Below the pieces are notes generated by a model. It was not told the DNA's origin. It saw only the letters and a list, made by a program, of their open reading frames with translations, and searched no databases. This document shows, one piece after another, positions 1 to 8,800 of a DNA stretch of 64,000 bases. The translations under genes were made by a program, and so were the position numbers. Origin of the DNA: Bactericera cockerelli (taxonomy: Eukaryota > Arthropoda > Insecta > Hemiptera > Triozidae); NCBI GenBank assembly GCA_024516035.1, contig CM044955.1, positions 12,073,550 to 12,137,549 on the forward strand, read 5' to 3'. Numbering within the stretch: position 1 is the stretch's first letter; every line of letters begins with the position of its first letter.

Positions 1-829
1 TCAACTAATACGTCTAAAACGTCTGAATCAGAGTATTGATATCTATCAAGATATGTATACAAACCCAAGTAGTCTCCCTTGGAATAGTTCTTTCGTACTA
101 ACGGTGGACAGTTATTTCTAAAGATGGGTAGTGAAATTTTTAATAGAAGGCTCGGGTGTTGATCATCCCAATTTACCAAACCAAGTTCCTTTGACAGCTG
201 AATTTCATCTGAGAAATTTGTACATACTAAATCTAATAAATTGTCTTCATTGCGAATCCGTTCAAAGTTTTTTTGGACAAGGTTTAGGGAACTTAAAGTG
301 GAAAATATTAGGTCAGATTTATTTCTGATATACGAGTTCTCATTCTCGCCTACACCCAGTTCCCAATTAAACTTGGGGATGTTAAAATCTCCTAAGAGCA
401 ACAATTTAGTACAACTAATATCTATATTATTTTCTAAGAACTGTAGATAGTTTTTAAGAACATCAATATTTATTGTGGGAGGAAGGTAATGATTACCAAT
501 GAGTAAAATCTGATTAGAGTCTAAATGGATTTCGACCCATGTACATTCAATTCCATTGAAGTCTAAATCAAACCTTCTATGGACCTTGAGTTTCTTATTT
601 ACTGAGATTAAAGTGCCTCCCCGCGCACATCTACATCAGGATTTGGACCATGCCTATCTTTTCTATAAACATAATATTGGTCTGTAAAATAATTACAACT
701 GCTATGATTCTCATTTAACCATGTTTCTGTGAGACATATACAATCATAGTGACAACCTACTAAATTGGAATAGAACAATGAACTCTTGGTCCTAAGACCC
801 CTACAATTCTGGTAATATATACTTATCAT
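1..829 (-). pseudogene. Non-LTR retrotransposon (LINE) ORF2, endonuclease region, broken
   Basis: Read on the minus strand from the ATG at 829, this is the start of a LINE ORF2. It encodes an APE-type endonuclease: the N motif (YYQNCRGLRTK), the catalytic E motif (CLTETWLNE) and, further on, GDFNIP near position 390 are visible. The reading frame is broken by a single-base shift at about 600-612: the first frame stops at 608, and a coding-like frame continues to the window edge. The usual SDH motif is altered to a DDQH-like form. ORF2 continues beyond position 1, so the reverse transcriptase lies outside the window. It follows ORF1 (929-1175) in normal LINE order. Jockey/CR1-type by appearance; the clade is not certain. 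Almost certainly inactive in this region. Confidence 0.85.
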
Positions 830-928
830 TTTTTAATTATGAAATAAATAATATGATTTGTAAATAAAAAATAGATTTGTAAATTTGTAAATAATAAATA
901 AAAATATATCAACGTCAAATAATTAAAT

Positions 929-1175
929 CTAACTAATTTCGTTGACGACCACGTCAGAAATTAATTTACCATAATATGGCTTAATTAAACAGCCATCAGG
1001 CCAAACATCTACATTGTCTATCTTTTCAAAGTCTGAAGCTTGAACCTCTACATGAAAGGAGGAGTACAGGTCCATATACCTGGTCTTGATCTTAGTGACT
1101 TTTAGATGTGAAAGGGTTGGAGAGACTGTGTTTTGAACCATAGTCTTGATGTCTTCTGAAGATACCGTGGCTGCA
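929..1175 (-). pseudogene. LINE ORF1 C-terminal fragment
   Basis: The minus-strand open frame ends with a stop at 929-931. Its C-terminal end has the pattern often seen at the end of arthropod LINE ORF1 proteins: a YSSFHVEV stretch, then WPDGCLIKPYYGK. The frame stays open upstream of the ATG at 1141 to about 1175, so the ATG is not the true start. The ORF1 front half is missing: the element stops at a (TAA)n tract near 1185. About 100 nt separates it from ORF2, which is normal for a bicistronic LINE. It looks like a 5'-truncated copy. Confidence 0.75.
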
Positions 1176-1183
1176 AACCTAGT

Positions 1184-1222
1184 TTATAATAATTATAATA
1201 ATAATAATAATAATAATAAAAT
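1184..1222. repeat. (TAA)n microsatellite
   Basis: Short run of AAT/ATA triplets at the truncated end of the LINE fragment. Confidence 0.8.
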
Positions 1223-1869
1223 TACAGTATCAAAAACAACAAATCATCAACTAGGAATAGGTTATCTAGTAGTCTAGTACCTATTATATGAGATTTATTG
1301 TCAGGTACATTATTTTATGTAAATGCATGAGTATTATTGCGTGGGTATTTGTGTATGCATTTAAAAAAGGTATTTATTTACCAAAATGATGTAATGGGAG
1401 TTTAACTGAGAGAAGCTCGGAACATTCAAATACACTCGCTCTCCAGATCAATACCCATTGAATTCCCAACTATTATAAATAAATAATCCAGTATTACTAA
1501 ATGTACCTAACAACAGCGATTGCGGCTTATGGAATTTTCACAATTCAAATGTTTTATTGCGATTATATTTTATTATTTCTGTCAGGATATTTTTTACTCT
1601 TTCCGAGAGATGAACTATCTCTATTACGTGTTTATATACATGATATCGTGGTGAGGGATCAATACGAGTAAACATTCCAACGAAATTTCACCATTTTTTA
1701 AAGCCTTTTTAGCACATAAAAGGAATGTGAAATGTGAATCATTCCGACTAAACATTTTTTTTTTAATAAAAATTTAATTGAAAATAATAATAATAATTCT
1801 TTAATTTATAATAGTAAAAAAGCGACAACTACTACAGCTAGTCTGTTCTTTTTATATTCACCAATCATA
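1223..1869. other. AT-rich sequence without recognisable gene
   Basis: No coding frame, SINE head or terminal repeat seen. It is either intron of the downstream coiled-coil gene or intergenic; the next upstream exon is not visible. Confidence 0.6.
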
Positions 1870-2145
1870 GTTGGACGATAAGCTCAGTAGTAAGATATCC
1901 CGGGTAAGATAAGATAGCGGAAGGTCTCGGGTTCGAAATCCAGAGCCGACAGAATATGGTTACAGTAGTGTTTAAGGAATACTTCTGGTGCGTTCTTCAA
2001 CAGGAGTGGAAATTTTGTATCTTTTTTTATCGACTATCAAAGGAGAGGCGTACTACAGGGTGGGCAAGGTACAACACTACAACACGGGCCACAAGCGTCT
2101 ACAGCAGCTGCTGTTGCATGGCTACGAAAAAAAGGCTCTAAACCA
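1870..2145 (+). mobile_element. tRNA-headed SINE, family A (copy 1, diverged)
   Basis: The head has a tRNA-like A box (TAAGCTCAGTAGT) and B box (GGTTCGAAATCC). The body matches the other family-A copies: GGTTACAGTAGTG, then a TCAAAGGAGAGGC and ACAAGCGTCTACAG stretch, and a 3' end with TGGCTACGAAA followed by AAGGCT. Family A also occurs at 7637, 21973, 39461 and 40331 (minus). The tRNA head carries indels, so it is an old copy. Confidence 0.8.
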
Positions 2146-2235
2146 CATTAGTATTTTACTCTAGTATTTTTTCTATTTCTTTTTTTTTCGAGGAAATGGT
2201 GCTTTAGTGGTTGATATAAGTTAACTCTTTTAATT

Positions 2236-2265
2236 TGGGTTTATCGTCGCTTTCAACTGCATGCT
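2236..2265 (-). repeat. Fragment of 5S-SINE 3' tail
   Basis: GTCGCTTTCAACTGCATG here is the reverse complement of the 3' end of the 5S-headed SINE family (see 8148-8421). Only the tail remains. Confidence 0.5.
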
Positions 2266-2269
2266 CAAA

Positions 2270-2612
2270 CTCTTCTTCTTCTTCTTTTACTCTGTCTTAT
2301 CCCACTTGAGCAGGGTCGACGTTGTTCAACCTCATGATTGAAGTTGGTTGGTTTTGGCACATTTTTTACGGCTGGATGCCCTTCCTAACGCCAACGATTC
2401 TACATATTTGATTTAATGTCCTGTATTGGGACGGGAGTTTTACCCTCCATTCGCTGGGGATCGTACCAGCTACCCACATTCACCTCACTCAGCCTGGGTA
2501 GGGCCGGAAATGCCAGTCTCACATGTACGGACGGAACAGAATTTTCTGTAAAAAATCTGCTCCGACCGGGGATCGAACTCAGGATCTCTGGACTGATATA
2601 CTTTGGTGGCAT
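2270..2612 (-). mobile_element. tRNA-headed SINE, family C (copy 1, minus)
   Basis: On the minus strand it runs from a damaged tRNA-like head (GTAGTCCAG is lost; GAGTTCGATCCCCGG is retained) through the shared SINE core (GGCTGAGTGAGGT, then CGAATGGAGGGTAAAACTCC) to a 3' tail of AGAGTAAAAGAAGAAG repeats. It lies only about 30 bp upstream of the exon acceptor at 2644, so the intron end of the coiled-coil gene has been partly replaced by SINE sequence. Confidence 0.85.
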
Positions 2613-2644
2613 CTAAAACATATTTCTTTTTTTTCAAAACCCAG

Positions 2645-2826
2645 ACAGAGAAACAGAAGAACCTGAATCAAGTGGAGACCACAGTGGTTCTCAGAGTGTC
2701 CCAGCTTAAGAATGAGGAGGCCTCTCTCTCTGAGTGCATTGTGATGCCCAGCTCACAGCTCGCTTGGCTTAACGATCGCAGCTATGAACTAAAGAAACAA
2801 ACAGAGGCTCAGAAGAAACAGTTTCA
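2645..2826 (+). CDS. Exon a of the coiled-coil gene
   Basis: The acceptor is a pyrimidine/A run ending CCCAG at 2644; the donor is TTCA|GTAAGT at 2826/2827. It encodes 60 codons plus two bases (phase 2). The peptide contains VETTVVLRVSQLKNEEASLS and ends with a Lys/Gln-rich helix. Reading through the donor hits a stop at once, which supports splicing here. Confidence 0.85.
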
Positions 2827-5800
2827 GTAAGTATTACACTAAATTCACTCAATGTTCTTTTTAGATTCATGTACATCTAGTACAATTTCTCACTTTTCTG
2901 TTTATACCTACTGATTAAAATAGAGATGTTAGTTGATGGCATGGATATTTAGAACTATTACCTGCCGATGAGAGTAAATAAGTTCGAAACAGCTGTCCAG
3001 GTATGTTCTGATATTTATGTACATCTAGTACAACTTCTCACTTTTCTGTTTATACTGACCGATTTACAACAATACACGGATACAATAGCTATTTTCTTTA
3101 CAATGTAAGCCCTATCGTTTCTGAGAGGCGTTCTCCACAAGACAAACATTTCTCTTGATATACATATGCAGACGTGACGCACAGTGGGACAGATATCAGA
3201 GCTAGCCATACATCGAAAAATCAAAAATGATTCTATAGTTCTAAAACGGTTTTTTATGAATGCCCAGTAGAATTCCGCATACCTACTATAATACAACAAA
3301 TTTCATCGTAGTACCTTTAAAATCGTCCAAGAGAATGTTGAATATTCGAGGTTTTCAGCTTTGTCTTACCTAAAGTTAAAAAAGTTATCATAATAGTGTT
3401 AATCACTTTCGTGATATCACAACCACTCAAACTCGCTTTAAATCTACGCTGAAACCGTGACTTGAACCACCGACCTCCAGGATACAAGTCCGTCGCCGCC
3501 TTGTCGATCAAGCTACTGAGGTCGGTGCTTTGTCTTTCCTTGTCATATTATGGGCAAATTCCGAAACAGGATTAGATTCATCTAAGTGGATACTATATCT
3601 TAACACGCCCTCTATTGGGAATGTCAACCATTCACAGCGACACATCGAAATATAGCCTGATTTAAGTGATAATGTCCACTAAAATTAATCTAATCCTGTT
3701 TCATAACTCGGCCCTAAGTTTTTTTTTTAATTATCATATTTGTGTTTATTACTATTCAAACTCGCTTCACTAAATCTACGCTGAATCCGAGACTTGAACC
3801 ACCGACCTCCAGGTTACAAGTTCGCCAACTTATCGATCAAATTGAGGTCGGTTAATGCGGTTAATTTTATTTCCGATAAATTTCTAATATTAGAAATCGG
3901 AAGTATTGTGTTCGTTTTTGTAAAAAATAATAATATTCTATTGCTCCGATTTCAATTTTTTTTAGAAGTTTTTTGAAAATAGTTTAGTGTGGCTGAGGGA
4001 CTATAATCAGTGAGTAGACCAGCAGTCTGGCTGGGGTACTATAAACAGGGAGTAGACCAGCATTATCTTGGTTCTGGGGGCCCTTGTCAATTATTAGCCT
4101 CCTTGTAGAGACAGTGATAGAAGTGCTGAGTCATTCCTCCACTGTCTGGCTACCATTGTTTACGATGACGCCACCCTATGATGATGATGATTGAAAATAA
4201 AAACTGTAAGGTCGGGTTCTACGAAAAACACCTAACCTAAAAAACACCTGAAAAACACGAAAAACGTTAGTTCCAAAGGATTCGTCAAGATAGCGCCAGT
4301 AGAGTTTAGAGCAATACTCTACTGGCGCTATCTTGACAAATCCTTTGGAACTAACGTTTCTCAGGTGTTTTTTAGGTTAGGTGTTTTTCATAGAACCTGA
4401 CCTAAATAAAGCTTGATCTGAATTTCTCACACCCCAGGGACGTGGAGAAGGTGGTGAACAGAATCAAGAACGAGAACACGCGGCTGCAGGAGCAGTACCG
4501 GGCCTTGCTCGGCCAGGTGAGTGAGGCCACGGTGAAGAAGTACGGCCGCCTGGTGAATGTGGCCGCGCTGGAGGAGGCCGTGTTGCAGGCCCTCATACAT
4601 GAGGTGCGGATAGACGTGCCTAACATTGTCAAGAGTTTGGACGCGGACCTCAAGCAGAAACAGGTGAAAATTTATTTATTTAATTTGTTTTTAGGTATAT
4701 GTAATATTAATATAAATCTAGGATTCTTTAAATTTTTACTCACTTTTCGATTTAAGTTTCGCCTAACTCGTAGGCTTAATCACGAGTTAGGCGAAACTTA
4801 AGTCGAAAAGTGAGTAAAAATTTAAAGAATCCTAATAGTTTTATATTAATATTACATATACCTAATATTACTTTGGATTTCTAATATGAACGTGATAACA
4901 AATAATTTATTTTTATTTATTTACACAGTATTTTTTATACAACACAATCAACAGTAAATTATTAACAAAAATAATAAAATGTAGAAAAAAATGATTTAAT
5001 TTTTTTTCTACATTTTGAAATTATTTATAAACAGGTGAAAAATTATTTATTTTTTATTTATTTACACTTTATTTTTTTTTTTTTATTTTTTTTTTTTTTA
5101 ATACAACACAATCAACAGTAAATTATTAACAAAAATGTAGAAAAAAATGATTTAATTTTTTTTCTACATTTTGAAATTATTTATAAACAGGTGAAAAAAT
5201 ATTTATTTTTTTATTTATTTCCACTTTTTTTTTATACAACACAATCAACAGTAAATTATCAACAAAAATAATAAAATGTAGAAAAAAATGATTTAATTTT
5301 TTTTCTACATTTTGAAATTATTTATAAACAGGTGAAAAATTATTTATTTTTTTATTTATTTCCACTTTTTTTTTATACAACACAGTCAACAGTAAATTAT
5401 TAACAAAAATAATAAAATGTAGAAAAAAATGATTTAATTTTTTTTCTACATTTCTAAATTATTTATAAACAGGTGAAAAATTATTTATTTTTTAGTTATT
5501 TACACTTTATTTTTTTATACAACACAATCAACAGTAAATTATTAACAGAAATAATAAAATGTAGAAAAAAAAAAAAATATTTAAATTCAAATTTACAATT
5601 GTCTTGTAATCCGGGGCGAAGTTAATGCCTTAGGCATACTCTGCCACTTAACCCCGTTTCATTTATATGAATTTATTTGTTTTTATTTATATGAATTAAC
5701 GGGAAATACCTTTTAGAGACAACAAAACCTTACAAAATACAAAACCTACTCCCTCCTTACAAAACCTAAAGGTTAACTTAAAATATTATGTAATAAATTT

Positions 5801-8800
5801 TTAAAATAAGACGATAAACTATTAAGCTAACCGAACTCTCATGTTATTAAATTAACTAATAATTTTAATTAATTTAATAACATCTATATCTATAAAAGAA
5901 AGCTGTCTGTATGTATGTGTGTACTGTGTATGTATGTATGTATGGATGTTCTTTATACAAATCACACCGTTTTTGACCGCGAAACCTGAAATTTTGGACA
6001 AAGGTCCGTTTGGATCAGGGAATTCTTCTAGGCTAGGTTATATATGTCCCTAAGGTTAAGCTACAATGAGTAAGGATAAAAATTGGATGGGTGACTCAAA
6101 AATATTCACGTTTTTCGACCTAAATGACATTTTTTCTCGAGATTTGTTGCGAGGACCTACGACTCAGAGCGAGAAAGTTTTAGGTTTGAGCTTTCATTTT
6201 ACATATATGTCGCGAAATTCTGATGGATAAAGACAGAAAATAGATGGGCCACAAAAAGTATTCACGTTTTTTTTTTTAAACTAAAATGACATTTTGTGTG
6301 TGAGTGGGTGTGTGTGTGTGGGTGTGTATGGTGTGATGTGTGTGCATTGTGTGTGTTTGATGGGCTGGCGAAACGGCGGGTGTAACCCGCTAGTAAGAGA
6401 TAAAATAGATGGTACGTATCTCGTCTGAAATTGAAAATAGATACTATTGTAATATTTGTTAAAATGTGGAAGGGTCACCCATATATTTTATTCACGAACA
6501 ATAAAAATAATGACATCATTTGAAAATTATGAGTAGGGACAGAATGTGTACAGCTTTAATACAGAACCAGCAATCATTTGACAGTTTGAAAATGTAATTT
6601 TAAATATTTTGACAAGGGTCTTACCTGAATTTAAAATGAGTGTTTCTAACTTAAAGACTCTTTCAGGAGAAAGTTCTAGACCCAGCATCCGAAGTGGAGG
6701 AATTGCAATTTTTGTTTCTGCATACTTACTTACTATACGAGTCCGGGCCATCAATTGCATTCATATGGTTTCTTGCCAATAACCAATAACGAGCGACTTC
6801 TACTGCCTGGTTGTTGGCTTCTAGAAGATCTTTTGTGTTACATTTTGTTGGTAGTTCTGGACAGACCAGTAGATGTTGCATGGTTTGGATGGAGCCACAT
6901 TCGCATTTGTCATCTTCTGATAGTTTCCATTTCAACATATTTAGTTTACACCTACCTACTCCTGTTCTCAGTCTATTAATGGTTTTCCATGTTGGGTATG
7001 GCAGATTTTCCCCCTTTGATATTTTTTCTGCATAGAAACGTTGTTTTGAAATAAGCAGGAAATACGCAAAATACATTAATACGACCATTTTCATAATAAA
7101 TCTGCCTACATAGATATTAGATAATAAAAAAAATTCATTCAATAGGTAATATTATTTTTTAACAACATTGATTTATTTTGTACCTGAAGTGCATTTTGGA
7201 AATTGTTTCTAACAGCATTTGATATATTTTTACAGTTGAAGTTGGAAGAGGAAAATTCTGAGTTGCTCAAGATGATCAAGAGTAAAACTGATTCCTTCCG
7301 ATTTTTCGTTACCTTGAAAGAAGAAAAAACTCAGTTGGAGAGAGAGATAGCTACAATTAATTCCAAGGTAATAATTATTCTGCTATTAAGATCCAAGCGC
7401 CAAATTATAAATTGGATTAAAACCAAAAAAAGAGAATGTACATTGACAATTTTCTACTGTCCCCGTACACTGAAAATGTAAAATTTCAAGAACAAAAAAA
7501 AAAAAAAATATTATGTAACTTTATGTATTTTGTATGGTAAACATTAGTATTACCTATTATTTTATTATGATATGGCCTCAAATCACATTTTTCACCCTAA
7601 ATCTAATCTCGATTTTCATTGCTTCTTTCAAACAGAGTGCACGAATAGCTCAGCTTGCCATGTGGAAGATCCCGGGTTCGAATCCCCGCGCCAACAAAAA
7701 AAAGTATTCAAAATTTGGTTACAGTTGTTTGTAAGGGATACGCTCGTGTTGACCCAGCACCTAAATGGGAAATATTGTATTACTTCTCGCCCATCAGAGG
7801 GAAGGCATACTACGGGATGGGCAGGCTACAACACAGACCACAAGCGTCTACAGTAGCTCCTGTTTCATGGCTACGAAATAAAAAAGGCTGATAAACACTT
7901 ATCTTTTATTAAAAAAAAAAAAAAAAACGTTGAATTCTGTAAACTGCGTCAAGTGCGAGTGTAGTCACCACCGTTTATTGGATGCACATTTATGTTAATT
8001 TATGTACCTAGGTGACTTACGTAGGTACAGATTCCAATTGATGAAGGAATTTTTGATATATTCTTAAAATGTGATAATTAAATTTGTGAATATCAATAAA
8101 CGGAACTAAAACGTGACATATCTTTCTTTTATGAGGAAGTAGATTTTTTTTTTTTTTTTTTTTTTTTTTAAGTGGGGTTTTAACGTCGCTTTCAACTGCC
8201 ATGGTCATATCACGACGGGGGTTTTACCCTCCATTCGCAGGAAACTCACAAACCTGCTACTCACATTGACCTCACCCAGCCTGAGTGGGGTCGGGAAAAG
8301 CCAGCGTCACGAGAATTAGAATTTGAATGGTCACCCATCCAAGTCTTAACCTCGCTGGATGTCGCTTAACTTCGGTGTTCTGAAGGGAACCGGTGTATTC
8401 AACATGCCATCGACGCTGGCTGGAAGTAGATTTTAGTAGGTTGTTCTTGTAGGTTTTATAAGAAAAAAAATCATTTTATCTTTACTCATCTTGATAATGA
8501 ATCGTGACTAGAGATTACAGGTAAATGTAAAAAGTGAAGTAAAAATGATTTACGTCATAAAAAATAATAATTCTCTTCTGGAATTATGTGTCACTTCAAA
8601 TGAAAGTGGATTTCAGTGTTCCCAGAGACACTTAGTGGGATGGATAAATCTAATTAGCTATTGTGCATGACGCACAATAAAAGCACATCTCAAAGTGTTT
8701 TCTGTGAAATAATTGAAGTTGAAGTTGAAGCAATAGATCTGAACTTTTCTGTTTTTTCTTTTAGAAAAAATTGGAAGAAGAAAAGCACAAACAAAGTCAA

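Larger units (their letters stand above)
2827..4437. other. Intron filled with repeats
   Basis: Between exons a and b: repeat L (2865-3062), two minus-strand family-I SINEs (3366-3524, 3745-3855), a MITE (3550-3714), a recurrent palindromic motif (3871-3925), a K-type repeat (3985-4192) and a foldback MITE (4209-4402). Almost no unique intron sequence remains. Confidence 0.85.

Noticed and set aside
4225..4240. Telomere-like CCTAACCTAA
   Set aside because: Single occurrence inside the foldback MITE; no tandem TTAGG array.
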